Positions 26,601 to 41,600 of a DNA stretch of 64,000 nucleotides are shown here, piece by piece. A program made the translations under genes and the position numbers. Positions within the stretch are counted from its first letter, which is position 1. Each line of letters starts with the position of its first letter. The stretch is from Zoroaster sp. YZ-2022 (lineage: Eukaryota > Echinodermata > Asteroidea > Forcipulatida > Zoroasteridae): assembly GCA_029582265.1 (NCBI GenBank), contig CM055830.1, forward strand, positions 32,219,172 through 32,283,171, read 5' to 3'. The notes under the pieces were generated by a model. The model saw only the letters and a program-made list of their open reading frames with translations. It searched no databases and was not told the DNA's origin.

Positions 26601-29600
26601 GTATGAAAGTACTGGACATATCATGTACATAAACCTAATGGGATTTCTTGATGTTTTTGATTTCAAATTTAAAATCATTTTTTCCCATTGCTTTGGGCCA
26701 AATCACAGGAAAAAAACAAATACATTGAAGGGAATTAATTGTGTGAGAAAGATTTTTGTCTTTCTAGTATAAAATTAATAAAATCTTATTTGGAAAATTG
26801 TCAATATAATGAACATAAATTAAACCAACAATGTTCTATTACACTTAATCTATTTGTTGCATACTAAATCTGGAAATTCCTGATCAGGGTACCAGTGATT
26901 GTTCGAACTGGTCCCATACTTAGCATGCATTTTACTGTAGCATACATTTTCCCACCTAAGTGACACATGAAAGCCACTTAAGGTCTACTTGTATGCGGAC
27001 ATTATTAAAACACCTTAGCAAGGCCTAATCCCAATTACACAGAGCTGCTAAGCAGAGAATTTTGCTGAGCGAATATTTTCGCTAAGCATTTTTAAACAGA
27101 CAACCAACCAAAGTGCATACATTTTGTATGCAAGTTTGGCTGGTAACCAACAAAATCTACTAAAAAAATTCTTTTTCTGCTAACCAATTTTGTCTTAGCG
27201 GCTCTATGGAATTGGCCTCCTGGTCCCAATTCCATAGAGCTGTCTAAGCAGAAAAGTTTGCAAAGTAAATATTTTTGCTAAGCAATATAAAACAGACTAC
27301 CAGTCGAAATGCATACATTTTGTATGCAAGTTTGGCTGGTAACCAAAGAAATCCGCTAAGCAAATTTTTCTGTTAAGCAATTTTATCTGCTTAGCAGGTC
27401 TATGAAATTTGAGAGAAAAGCAAGAGATGAAGAAATGGAACAGAGTTGAAGAAATAGAACAGAGTTGATGTAACAAAAAGGAAAAACAAAATTACCCGAG
27501 CTAAAAGTCCAGAAAACTTTGACATCTCCGTCTTCAGCTGACGACGATTCTCCTCCATCACCTTGACAACCAGCTTGACATATGTGGTCAGGTTACCCAG
27601 GGGGCGGATCCGCCCACGGCTGACTCCCCCCGGGGTGTGAGCATTGTGAACGGTTGTGTTGGCAGTGAAGGACGAGAAATCAAAATTGTTGATGACGACT
27701 TGTAGAATTTGAGAAACGGAATCAATACGCGATGGCGAGTTCTAGAGAAAAAATTTAATAAAAACATCTGAAATCGGACCTGATTACCATGATATTATCT
27801 GTGGGTTTGAATCCTGACCACTACTTCTTTATTGTATACTAATACAGAAAATTCCTGCTCAGGGTACCAGTGACTGATATCACTGGTCCCATGCTAAGCG
27901 TGCATTTTAATGTAGCATACATTTTCCCACCTAAGTGACACATGATAACGGCAACTTAGAGTCTACTATTATGCGGAAAAAACATTGTAAAAATGTTTTT
28001 ACTTGAAAATAGAAATGTTCTGAATAAAAAGCTAACAGGGCATATTCTGGGTACCTAAATTTACTTGAATTCTTTACATCATGCGTATTTTGACTTGCAC
28101 ATTTTCATAAACAAGAAAAAAATTTAAATGCGATTTTTCATATTCATCAAACATGGAATTCTTGTTTCATGAATTCAAAAATTTCAAATTTTACTAAAAT
28201 GATAGGGCCTCAGACAAAATCTTTCAAATAACCCTCCTACTGATAGACCATTTGAAACCATTCAAAATTTCCACTTACCAAAATGGCCATTGGTTTTGTA
28301 CACACATGGTGATACCATTTGAAAAATGTTGGTAGCAAGCTTTACCATTCAAATGGTTTTTGAATGGTGGACACAGTACACCTTGGTGTTTCCATAGCCG
28401 AATGGTTTCAAATGGTGAATGTATTACAGTGTCTTATAAATCATTCAAATGGTTTTTGAATGGTGGATACACTACACCTTGGTGTTTCCATAGCCGAATG
28501 GTTTCAAATGGTGAATGTATTACACAGTGGCTTATAAATCATTCAAATGGTTTTGAATGGTGGATACACTACACCTTGGTGTGTTTCACAAAATGAATGG
28601 TTTCAAATGGTATCAACTTGTCTGAAAAAGGCACCAAAAGTAGGAGGGTTAATGTTTGATACCATCATCAACTAAGTTTTAAGTAAAACTGCAATCATTT
28701 TTTTTTTTTTTTAGATTTGAAGCTCAATCAACATTTACATTTTTGCATAATTTTGAAATCAAGACTGAAAATATGGCCAAATGCCAGAAAAAAAGAAACA
28801 TACAATTTTAGGACCAATTGGGGGTAAACTGGAATATCAAAATTCAGTGATTGTTGATCATACCAGAGATTGACTGTCTAAGCAAGCCAGTATTTTACAG
28901 CACAGTTCTTCACAACCAAGGTTAGAGTCAGCAGTGGTTACGACGGCAGCACATCGAGCGAAGGTCTGGTACAACTCCGCCCAGGTTTTCAGAAGTGTTT
29001 TAATTGTCATCTGAAAGAAAACCACACAATGAGATTGTCTTCCATACCTCAAAAAGGCTAATTATTAATAATTTTGTAAAAAAATCAATAAATAAAAAAG
29101 AAATAACATGACAGGAATCCTATAAAACGGCATCTGTTTTACCTGTGGTAGACAGCAATTTTCACAGAGAAGTAATCGACGCACTGGGAGCAATAAACTG
29201 GCATACATTGCACTGAAGTCATGGTCCAATGAGTCTCCCTGGTTCACTTCATTTGTCTGCCAATTACAATGAAATAGAGAGGGTAAATAACCATGATAAC
29301 ATAAATAACCATGATAACATTGGATTAGATAATAATAATGTGGACTTATATAGCGCACGTATCCACCAAATTGGTGCTCAAGGCGCATTATATCATTACC
29401 CCTACTCATCAGGCTCATAAATCATTCCTGAAACCATCTCAGCTCCCTGGGGAGTATACAGCTCAATTGCTGCCATTACAGCGCATATAGGGCTAATCAA
29501 ACACAACAACCAACTCTGCCCTCACAGGTACCCATTTACCCCTGGGTGGAGAGAAGCAATTATGGTAAAGTGTCTTGCTCAAGGACAGAAGCACCATGGT

Positions 29601-32600
29601 CGCGGTTGGGATTCGAACCCACATTCTGACGACTCAGCAATCAGAACACAAATCCGACGCACTAAACTGCTCAACCATAGCACTCCATGATCATGTCTTG
29701 AAAGTATATTTCAAATGGTTAAAACAAAATATTTCACTGCATCTTAAATGGTTTTCATATTTCATCTGCCTAGGAATAAAGGTCTGAAAAGGCTCAAAAT
29801 ATCAATGAAAAGGTAAGAATGCAAATAATGAACTTATACCAAATTTGTACTTGGAATGCGTTCTACCGAAATCGGATTGGGCAGAGCTTGGAACTGAGAA
29901 ATAGCCCAAAAAAATTAATGTATGTTAAAAACCCTTAATAAAGCAATAAGGCAATATTATTCTTCTGTAACGCCCGTTGCTAGGGAAAATGAAGTACCTT
30001 TGTAAGAAGTTAATTACTTGAATTCTATCAAAATGAAACTTGCAACTTTTAAAAGGAATAACTCCATTTTGAGTTTTCTAAAAAGACAAACTTAAAAATT
30101 ATGTAAATTCCGGTTTTGCATGTTCACTTAAAATAAGAAAGCTATCATTGTAAAGCTGAAGATCTCTACTTTCATTATCAATAAACCAACTCAATTTTGA
30201 TTTCTTGCCCAAATGTGTCCGATTTCAGTAGACCACATCACATTTGGCCTTCAAATGATAAATGTTTGTTTTTAAATACCTCAATAATATGGCCCAGCAA
30301 CGGATACACAATACAACTCCACACCCTCCATATAATCTCTTTGTTGCTCAGATCGGACGCTGCCTTGTCGACAAGCTGCAGGATGGAGCCAGAGAATCCA
30401 AGAACCGTCCCCGGCACTGTCAGTCCACAGGCAATAAGAGTCTCAAGAACACAGAAGAATCTGGAAGACAAAAGGAACAGGGGAGAAAATAGTTCAGAAG
30501 ACTACTATGGAAAGATGAGTTGAAATCACCACCCAGATTAACAAAATCAGTTTTTAAATGATTTCCGTGGCTGAACACATAACCCTTAACATTGTCCAAT
30601 GTGGCATTTTTCATTTAGCCTGGTCAGTGCAATCAGGTTGTATCTCAAATGGTTGTCTGCAAGAGTGCATACATTAACCGTAAACCCCTAGGTATTTTTG
30701 CTAGGAACCATCGAATCCTCCAAAATCCATCAACATGCAGTAAAAAGGTACCCCAATTGTTGGACTTTGATGGAATTGGTACAGTGGCAAATGCAAAGCA
30801 TCCATGGCTTGGCTATACACAGTCCTGAATCCAACAAAAGCAGCCGGTGGAGTTTGATGGATTTGGTACACATGGCTACATGCTCTATTCACTGGGCTAT
30901 ACTGTGGAGTACTGAATCCATCAAAATCAGGCAAAACCTGGAGATGGATTTTGATTGACTTTGGGTAGTTAGGGTTAAAGACAAGGCACAGCATTGGTTA
31001 TTACCCGATGACAAAAATACTAAATTAATATCCGAAAACTAACTTGATGTGAAGTTGAACAATGTCCCGTTTTAATTCCTCTCTAATTCAGAGAAAACAC
31101 TGAAAAAAATATATATGCATTTTTCAACAAGTTAACAATCATTTTTGTTCTTACCTTTCATCTGTTGTTATATCTAACATTCCTCGACTCAGAAGCAACT
31201 CGATAAGAAATAACGCCGGTGTTCCCTGGAAATGAACAAGATGATGACATTTCCTTATTCGATGAGTTTGTTTCGAGTTTGACAAGCCCCGCCTGGGTCA
31301 CTTGAGAATATCAGTAAACACAAAAAATGGAACGTAAATGATTTACAATCCGAAGTAAAGTTGAAAAGACTTCAGTGTCCCTTCGTTGAACAAATCACTG
31401 AGCTGATTCAATTTTGAATATCGTGGACTTTGTATGTTACATGTTCAGTGAAATAGTTTTGTTGGGAGAAGAAGTACAAAATTTCCACAACTGTTGACCA
31501 ACCCTTTAAGAAAAAAAGAAAAATCCAGTTAAAGAACAAAAAACAAAAACAGGAACAAGAAGCAAGACCTGTTACGGATTGCACGCTTAAGAGGTCAAAC
31601 TACAAAATAACTAAATATGTGGTCATGGGTTTCACAATTTTGCGATTGTTTTTCCCCTGCGTATCAACAAAGAAAAGTCCAAAACCTGACCTCAAAATTT
31701 GCAACTTACATGCAACAGTCCAGCGTTGCCAGTGTGATAGGATGAGGAACCTAAGACATTCTTTGGAAGACGACTCACGGCCTCAAGAAACTTCTGTGAA
31801 GAAAAAAAAGCATTTAGTGGCTTCAAGATTAGATATGCAAAAAGAAACAAAAACGATAATAAAAAAAATGAAATTTATAATTCCTCTGTACAGCTTATGA
31901 TTGAAACCAATAGAAAAATTGTACCTACGTACTATTGATAATCTCAGACTAAATGAATTGTACATAAAGGTTGATGTTTCAAACATTTCTTACATTCTTT
32001 CCGTTTTAGTTGCTAATCAGTTAATCATATTTTTTACTTAAGTCTTGTAGCTTTGTATGGTGAAAAGGATAAGTAAAGACTATATGCGGTGACACCAGGT
32101 AGAAATTCTGTTTTGCGCAGTAAATAGTTCTGAAAAGAACCGGTAGGTTACAACTCGATATTTTTACTTATCAAAAATCTGACGGCAGATCAGAGTTCCA
32201 TGAATGATTCCACATTGACCAGGGTAAGAATTGAAAATTTAACTTTGCACTTTTCTCAAATACAGTTTGAGCATCGGAGTTTAAAATGTCGGTTTTGTTT
32301 CTTAACATTATTTGATCCTACCAATAGTATAAGGCACACGTGTGATGTCATTGTCTTACAAGGATATGAATATTCATTTTCTCTTTCTCACCAGTAATGT
32401 CTGTGGGGCTAGTCTACCAGCTCCCACAATGCACTGCAGGCTCGTAAGGAACTGCGTGAGAACTTCAACACTGTCTTTCTTGGTTGCTGTGGTAACCATG
32501 TCACTGACATGGATAACAAGGGAGTACCATAGCTGGAACAGTAGGCCCTCTGTTGAAAGATAAGATACAAACGTAAGATTTATGGATTTGCAAAATTTTA

Positions 32601-35600
32601 GAAGAGAAATAAAGTCCGAAAAACATAAAAGTGGATTTAAAAAATAGTTTTTGCTTTCTGTACCCCCAAAAATCGATAGAATCATTTTTTAAAACTAGTT
32701 AGTGGTTGCAAAAAAATTCAAAAAAAAAAAAAAAACACCTTAAAAAGTGGCAGTTGGACACGACATTCTTTCCATGGGAAAAGAATCGGTAAGTATGATG
32801 TCACCAACATCTCAAAAGTATCCCTTTGGTTGAAAGCTGCTTAATTTGTACTAGCCCAAAGATCTGACATCGTGCTTTGAGTATCATGAAAGATGCCAGA
32901 TACCGACCAGCCTCTCAGTTTTGGGGAGATTCCTCTTTGATCTCGGTTGGTAGCTAGCACACAAGCCTCGAAGCGTGACGTCAGATCTTCGGAACTTTGA
33001 TAAAGACAGGGGACCAGTCTAAATTTATACTGGCTTCTGGTATCAAATTATTATTACTTCCAAAAGTAGAAACCTCAAAATGAGAAGGTTTTGTGCTGAA
33101 ATCTATCTCAATGAAAACAGAAATTAGATGTTTGACTCACCTTCGAGTTGGTCACCGAGGTAACAGATAACATCTCTCACCAATGGAATCAATGTGGTGG
33201 ACAATTTGATGAAAACTGTCGACGATGTGATTACTGGATGATTCAGTGAATCTATAAAGTAACAAAGGAAGAAGCACATTTATCAGGGTGATCAAATCTA
33301 TGTTCCGATAATAAATTAAATTGTCATTTAACAAAAAGATTTTTCACAAATGCCGAGACAGTCAAGACAATCTGACTGGATGAAACATGATAACATGGGG
33401 GTGTAACAAACCCTGCTTTATCACTGAATAAAGACCAACTAGCTTGTATGCGAACCAATATATTTTCATAAGAAAAAATTTGTTGGCGAACATCGCAGTT
33501 GGGTCATTCCAGCAGGTTGGGGCAAGCGATAGGTGTCCCTTGTTACGTACATGTAGGTAAATGTACCATTTATTATGACTCCTAATTTACATTATTGCAA
33601 CTCCCTATTCAAGGCACAAAGATTGATTTCATTTGAAGACCAACTGAGAATGTACACTCATAATAAGGATAATGAATGGTACATCTACCTACGTAACAAG
33701 GACACCATGTCACAAAGCTTGCCCCATCCTGGTGGAATGACCCAAGAATGTGCACTCATAATAAGGATAATGAATGGTACATCTACCTACGTAACAAGGA
33801 CACCATGTCACAAAGCTTGCCCCAACCTGGTGGAATGACCCATTTGCAAAGATTATAAAATTGTTACACACTAAGACACCACTGTAAGATTGTGAAACAC
33901 CACTGTAAGATTGTGTAGTACATTGTTGCCGAGAGGGTTACACTCACTTATTGTGAAGTTGTAATTTGGGGCTGTTCCCACGGATTCATTGGGCATGCCC
34001 AGGATTCGTGCCAGCATCTCCACGCCCTGAAGCTGGACTGACTTGAACACTGGGGGCGCTGCACCACCGGGTGTGCCGGGCGGTAGACTGAGGCGTGGCG
34101 TAGCTGGGCTGGCCATAGATAACATGGGTCCTGTGAATGACAATATTTTAAGAAGATATTTCAGAATGTTTTAAGAAATGTTAACACTACATTGAATTTG
34201 TTGATATAGATACAGAGATGTGAATTGGCCAAAGTAAAAAATCCTAAAAAAATGGGTAGCAGGCCTGGGTCTCCCTTTGGTCTAGAGGACAAAGCCCCCT
34301 GAACCTCCTAGATGTTTAATTTTGGAGAATTTACAGACTCTCCACATCCCCACAAACAAGAAACTAGAGGTTTGGACACAATACAGGCTACTTCTTTCTT
34401 TCCTTGGTGGCTACTTCTCTTCTTTCAAGAAAATTATGAGGCAAAGGGCGATTTGTAAAAAAAAAATCCTGAAATCAGGAAAATTCCCGAGAAATCACAG
34501 GCCTGCATAACCTAATACAATTTTGCCATTAAAACATTTTTGAAAAAAAAAACAACCTTAAAATTGGATTAGAAATTGTTTTACTCATTAACCTTTGATA
34601 CTGTGCATATAAAAAATTGTTTTGATAAATTTTTATCACAAATGAATAATTGAACATTTTTAAACTCTTTTCAAGACTAGAACAAAATATATGGGTTAAC
34701 AGGATTAAAAGAAACCCCCTCATCCTTCACTTTGGTTCTTACCTGCTCTATGAAGTGGTGTTGAGAACCCTTGTCTTAGGCCCGAACCATTGGAAACCAG
34801 GGGGGTGCTTGGACACTGTGTCCCATTTATGTTGGTGTTCAGAGCAAGCGTGAACTGAAGTAAGGGTGCACAAACCTTCACGACAAAACATAAATAAAAA
34901 AAATGAGTTAAAATAAACAACAAATAAATATTCATCAAGATTGTTTATTATAAATTGACAACAATTTTCAAACAATGTTCACTGGTGATGCACTTTTCAT
35001 TGGACAGTCAAAAATAATATGCGATATTATAAGATTCCAGTTGGCCTGTCATCACTGACCAATCTCGTGGGTTGAGAGCTTAAGATGTCTGCACTAGTAA
35101 GCAGGTCATGGGTTCGATTCCCGCCTGTGGAGCTTTTCTGCAGATACTCTGAGTATACAGCACTTCATAGATATGCCGGAGTAGGACAAAAATCTTTAAA
35201 AATTTCACACAAAATACATTTTTTGTTATGTGCCCGGAAGAAGGTCGTAAGGCTCTACGACCTTCTTCAGGGCACAACTTTATGTCCCAGCAGAAGGTCG
35301 TAAGCAATAAAATGGCTCCTTTAAAAAAAAGTAGGGCATAACTGTTATATATTTGTTGCTAGAATTACTCCCAAGACATGGTTTTCCATTCCAATGCAGA
35401 ATTTAACTTTCCTACAATGACTTATAAATGGCAATAAAACGACCAAACTTTCACACTTGGTTTTCTTGAAACACAATTTTGCACATTAATTGCTTACGAC
35501 CTTTTGCCGGTCACACTTTCGTTACGTCCTTCTTCCGGGCACATGACGATTTATGCAATTGTGATATTTTATGATTAATCTACCTGGTCAAAGGTCATGG

Positions 35601-38600
35601 CTGCTTTTGGACCTAGCCTGCAGACCAGATACCACCAAGTGTCCATCTTAGCCTGTGCCACAACCTCTTGCTTGGCGTTGGTTGCTCTCAGAGGTTGCAA
35701 TAGAAGCTTCAATCTCTTAGCATTGTAAAGAACATCTGGGCAGAAAAGTATTAAAATTGATTAAAAGTGTGAAGAAAAATAGTACAAAAAAAAAAAAAAA
35801 AAACATTCAGAACTTTGAAAAAAATGAAGGTTAGCATATTGGTACCTTCCTTGTCTTTCACCTCTGTGGACTTGAGTTCGAATCCTTCAGAGACCAGAGA
35901 CCCCATGTGGATTGGGTTTCAATCTCTAATTGATAGTGTGGGTTTTACCTCAAATGTATTTTTTGTTTTCTTCTCCCATTTCTAAAACTTAAATTTGTTT
36001 CTTGTCCAATTCGAAGCTGGCCCTGGGAGAACAGTAATAATTACTTCGCAGGTAACCCAAGATAGTTAATAAGAAAACAAACTGTCAAATACAAGGGACA
36101 TTTTTAAACTGAATTTCACTTCAAACTTTTTATTGGGGGAGGGGGAGGAGGCAATGGCAGTTGACAATGGTAAATATGGGTGGGGGGAAGTGAGACAACA
36201 TGTTAAGAAATGTGCTGTAAAACTTCTTTTTTTTTGGAGCAATTATCGGACTAATTACTGGAGATATTTAAAAGAAAAGTATGGTCGGTCCAATCAAGTT
36301 TAGCATACACGGAGGAAGTTTCTTTTATACAAACCTGTTTCGATGGCAAAGTTATCGATGAGGATCTTCCAAGCATCAAATGAGGCTTTCTTCACATCAG
36401 GGGAGATGTTCTTGAAGCCTTGCTCGACAACACCCAGGAGACAGTTGATCAAACCTCCTCCCTTGTGCAATGCCTTAAAGACAGAAAAACACTCTTTTTT
36501 CTCTTTTTTTTGAGACTTAAAGGAATGAAAAGAGAATTGGCTGTTGCAAACTGCTTACCAACCTAAAGGACCTGTAGTATAAATGCAAAATACTAGTTAT
36601 TGGCCTTATGTTTCGAACATAGCAGGTTCTTACTCAAAGGTAGAAAAAGCCTTTGAGAAAGAACCTATGTTCGAAACGTAAGGCCAATAACTACTATTTT
36701 GTACTTAAAGCTCAAAAATTTTCATTTACAAAAAGTTGCCGGTCAACAAATTTTTGCTCCAACTGTATTCTGTTAAATGGGGAATGCATAAATGTATAAT
36801 TAAGCAAAAATAAAATTTAAAAAACTCTTTGGAATCTTTGCAACCTTACCTTTCCAAGTAAAGTCACAAAGTTACGCCAAATCTTCAAGACGTGAATCTC
36901 GCACTTGTTGGAGAATAGTTTGATCATCTCGGGGACTAGAGTCGACTTCAAATCGGCCACCAGCCCCGGTATGAGCTCCGACTCATGTTTCGTCAAGGCC
37001 GAGAGGCCGATGTTCATTGCGTACGCGGCGCGCTCGCGGATCTTGGGAGCAGAATGGACGACCAGGGGGAAGATGAGTTTCCCCCATCGGGCTGCGTGTG
37101 TCGACATGTCTCCTGGGAGACCCTCAAGAAGTCTGGTGAAAAACAAATGATTGCGTTGAAGATTGATAATAGATATTTGTTTTAACAATGACTTCTTGGA
37201 TATCATGTTATCTGTTTCTTAAAATTGCCTGTTACTTAATAAGATATCTTAAGAAGATACCTAAGATATGTATGTATATCTTGATTCAAAGAGATTAAGC
37301 GTACTCATAGAAGCAGTTTTGCCAACATTACCAATAATGTACCTTGTATGTATATCTTGATTCAAAGAGAGTAAGCATACTCACAGAAGCAGTTTTGCCA
37401 ACATTACCAATGCTGTACCTTGTATGTATATCTTGATTCAAAGAGTAAGCATACTCACAGAAGCAGTTTTGCCAACATTACCAATGATGTACCTTGTATG
37501 TATATCTTGATTCAAAGAGAGTAAGCGTACTCATAGAAGCAGTTTTGCCAACATTACCAATGTTGTACCTTGTATGTATATCTCAGAGATGCCACTGCGT
37601 TGGCTAAAAAAAACCTGAAATTTATTATCATTGTGACAAATAGCGAACGTCGCAAGCGTAACGTGTATCGACCGTTGTCGTCACGCTCCTCCACCCACGA
37701 CCAGTTCCATTTATTTTTAACCTTCGCCTCAATTGTCTTCAAACTGTCCGTTCTTTTCAGAACCTTGAATTTTTCCATCTTTGAATTGTCCCGAAGAGAA
37801 TGGCCTCATCACTCGTCCTCCATGCTTTGACAGAATTTACGAAAACCAAGTTTCAATGCGTATTGCTTCAGCATACATGTACATGTACATGTGTTAGACA
37901 ACTCGTCCTGCCTAGTCTCAGATGGCCATGTGACAAGGACTTGGTTGGTACCCGGCGAGTAATGTAGGAGTATTTGATATGAAGACTGCGATCGACAAAA
38001 ACCACCGATGCATGAAATCATAGACTTGATTTCAAGGCTGTGTGTGATAACTTCGCTTACCACCACAGCATACATACGAAGACGAACCAGGTTCATCGTG
38101 CGCTCGTTACATACATACACGTAGTCGGCAGGCGTTCGCGGGATAAGCCTCGAAATCAAGGCTACTGAAATTACTGCTGCGCTGCTGTCGTACGTCGAGC
38201 TCTCGAGACGCGAAAAAAAAATTCGTTTCCTTTTTTTTCCTCCGGTCTTTTTATGAATGGACGACCGGAAAAAAACGGATTTTGGGGAGATTTAAAAAAA
38301 AAACGGAATTCCGGTTTAAACCGGAAAAGTGGCATCTCTGATATCTTGATTCAAAGAGAGTAAGCGTACTCATAGAAGCAGTTTTGCCAACATGACCAAT
38401 GATGTACCTTGTATGTATATCTTGATTCAAAGAGTAAGCATACTCATAGAAGCAGTTTGGCCAACATTACCAATGCTGCACCTTGTATGTATATCTTGAT
38501 TCAAAGAGTAAGCATACTCATAGAAGCAGTTTAGCCAACATTACCAATGTTGTACCTTCTATTTAAAAAAATATAAAAATAAAAACATTTATTGTCAATG

Positions 38601-41600
38601 TTATGTCTGTTGCCTCTAGTTGCACCCCCCCAAAAAAAGTTCCTTTAAGATTTACCTGATGATGACATTGACAGCTTCGTACTCCACGGTCATTGACTGG
38701 AATTCTCCCTGGACCAGAGCATGTTCCAATGCACACAGGATAGAATGAAGCTGCCACAGAGGGGAAAAAAACAAGCGAGTTTATACTATGACTTTATCTA
38801 TACCATGCCAAAGAACTGCCTCACTGCTGTAGGCAAAAAAAACCATTGTAAGTTTATGTTTGAATGGTAATTATGTGTTTCATATTTGAGTCAACTCACC
38901 CCTGAAACTTCACCAAAGGGCTGTGCGTTTTCGAATAATTTGATAATCGGATATTCGGATTTAGATTTCGATCGAATATTCGAAATTCGGAGGCCACCGA
39001 TTGTAAATTGTGCCACACGATAAAAAGAGCAGGGAACGATATGGTGGGGCCAAAAAATGTACTAAACATAATGTCGCCCAGACTAGGATGAACTTGCTAG
39101 GTGGCGACGAAATGTAGACGAGAGGATGATTGGGGGGGGGGGGGGGTAATGATGGAAGTGCCAATATAAAACATTTAAAAAAATTAAAAATTAAACAAAA
39201 ACTTTTCTTCGAATATTTGAACCGAAAAAAGAAAAAAAACAACGGATATTCGAACCATCGATCGATATTCAAATATTCAGCACAGCCCTACTCCACCCTA
39301 GCAGATTTAACAAGCCTTGGGCTAGTGGCAATTTCTACCCCAACAGGACAGGAACGAAGCAGATATCATTTGAATGTTCTCTGCATACATACCTCACTTT
39401 TGATGATCTGTTGTGGGAAGTACTGCTTGGACAGACACCACAAGGCACGGGTACAAGTGCTCTTCTCCTTGGTTTTCAGCAAGACGTTGCAGAGTGCTGG
39501 GATCAAAAGTGGACAATGTCATTCAAAACTGCAGGCCTGGAATTTCAGAGAGGCCAGTGCCTCATTTCAGTCTGTTGCCCTGGTCTTGGCCTTACTGCCC
39601 CTTAAAAATATTCCCATAAACATTCTTAAATTTTAATGGAAGTGCCCTTTAACCCTAAGCACCCCATATCCTCCAAAATCCTCCAAGGGGCACTTTATTT
39701 GGAAAAATTCAGCCCTGTTGGAAACTGGTACTTTCACCTCTTGAAATAGGACAAAATTACTACCTGGCAAGAAGTACAGGCCATAAGTGCTGAATATGAA
39801 AGATCAATGAAAATGCGTAGTGCATTTTGAAGATAAGGGCATGTTTCCAAAAGTGCACTGATGGATTTTGGAGGATTCATGAAGGTTCCTAGCCAGAATA
39901 CCTAGGGGGTTAGGGTTAAAGAAGGTTCCTAGCCAGAATACCTATAGGGGGTTAGGGTTCAGGAAGGTTCCTAGCCAGAATACCTAGGGGGTTAGGGTTA
40001 ATGACTTCTACTTAGGGTTAAACCCTCCTATTACTACAGCTGAACTTGTGGCAAGTAGCTATAGTTGTCAAAATCAGTTGACTGTTTTGACTGTTGACCC
40101 AACAGGGCCACTTTTGACTGGTTTTTACTATCATTTTGAACACCCTCAACAATACAAGATAATGCTTTCACCAGTCAAAAATGGTCGACTCATTTTGACC
40201 TGTAAATGTACTTACTACACGTAAGGTTTGACAGTGTTTGACTTTTAAGTGCACTAGATATACCTTGGCAAGTATATCAACATTTTGACTGATTTTGACC
40301 CTTAATGATTAATGACAGGTGACTTACCTTTCACAATTGTGCTTGCATCTTCTGGAGTAAAAGCTCTGCAAAAAACAAAAAAACAAATGCAGTGTTAGGC
40401 CAAAAAAAAGTCTCCGGTTTCTGGTCTCCGCACACATCGCCACAGACCCGCACGTCGGCATTTTTAATTTTCTTTTTTTTTGCTATGAAACTATGTCCAA
40501 TTGCAGCTGGATCGATTGGAATTCTGCCGTGCTGTATTTTAAATGACTTTTTCACCTAGGGGTATGAACGTTTGCCCGATTTGTGAGGCCTCTCTTAGCC
40601 AATAAGAGCTCTTTGAGATCTATTCATTAGCCCTCCTACACATAGAGGCCACTGTAAACCACTAAATGTCCAATATGTTGTACACACATTGTTTGTGCAT
40701 ATAATCCACACTGACCCTTTGAAGTAATCTCCAATGTACATACATGCATACAAAGACAAGTATACCACAGTTGACCTTATTTTCAGCAGGTTATACTGTA
40801 AACAAACTCCCAATAATAAATCACCATCAGCCACTGAGACCAATAAACCATACCAAGCCTCCATCATCCATTGGGATTTTCAGCAGTTATTTTGTAAACA
40901 CAGACTCTCCATAGTAACCTACCACCAGCCACTGAGTTTGGAACAAAGTAATATGCCCTGCAATATGTCAGTCACAAACCACTAAAACCAACAGACATAT
41001 GAGGCATTATGTTACTACGCAGTATAGCTATGAGGAGCCACTGCCTACCATAGCAATGGCTTGGAGTGACCTGAATGGGTTGTTCCAAAAAATTCACTGA
41101 TTGTAGGAGGGTTAGTAAAGGGTCTTTTGCACTCAGCTAAGGGATTATATAGGCCAATAGGATTGGGCAAAGCATGGGCCTGGCCCGGCTTCTCAAAGGC
41201 TTGGCTGTACCAAGACTTTGGACCTCCTCTCTGAATGGCCGCATTTCAAGCTTTACCCCGTACCTTGATATGTCCGGGAGATGAAGACAGAACCCAAGGG
41301 TCTGCAAGGCAGCCTGGGTAAGCTCGGTGTCGTCGTTCATGATATCGACACTGACGATGCATGTCAGCTGAGCCGTGTGCAGGCAGACCTCATGTGACAC
41401 GGAGGCATCCTTGTCGCTTTTAAGACGTCTGCAGAACACAAATATGATGGAATACTTAGGAAACTATGCATGTGATAAAAGCAGGGATGATATTGTGAGA
41501 AAATGAAAAGGTATGAAAAACGTTTGCCATTATCATTAGCCATATACTAGCCTATAGCGATTTACTTCTATAGCCATGTATAGCAAGGAAACTGTTCTGT

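Noticed and set aside
39885..40005. Interstitial telomere array
   Set aside because: Each 40-bp unit has less than two TTAGGG copies, and the rest of the unit is unrelated.
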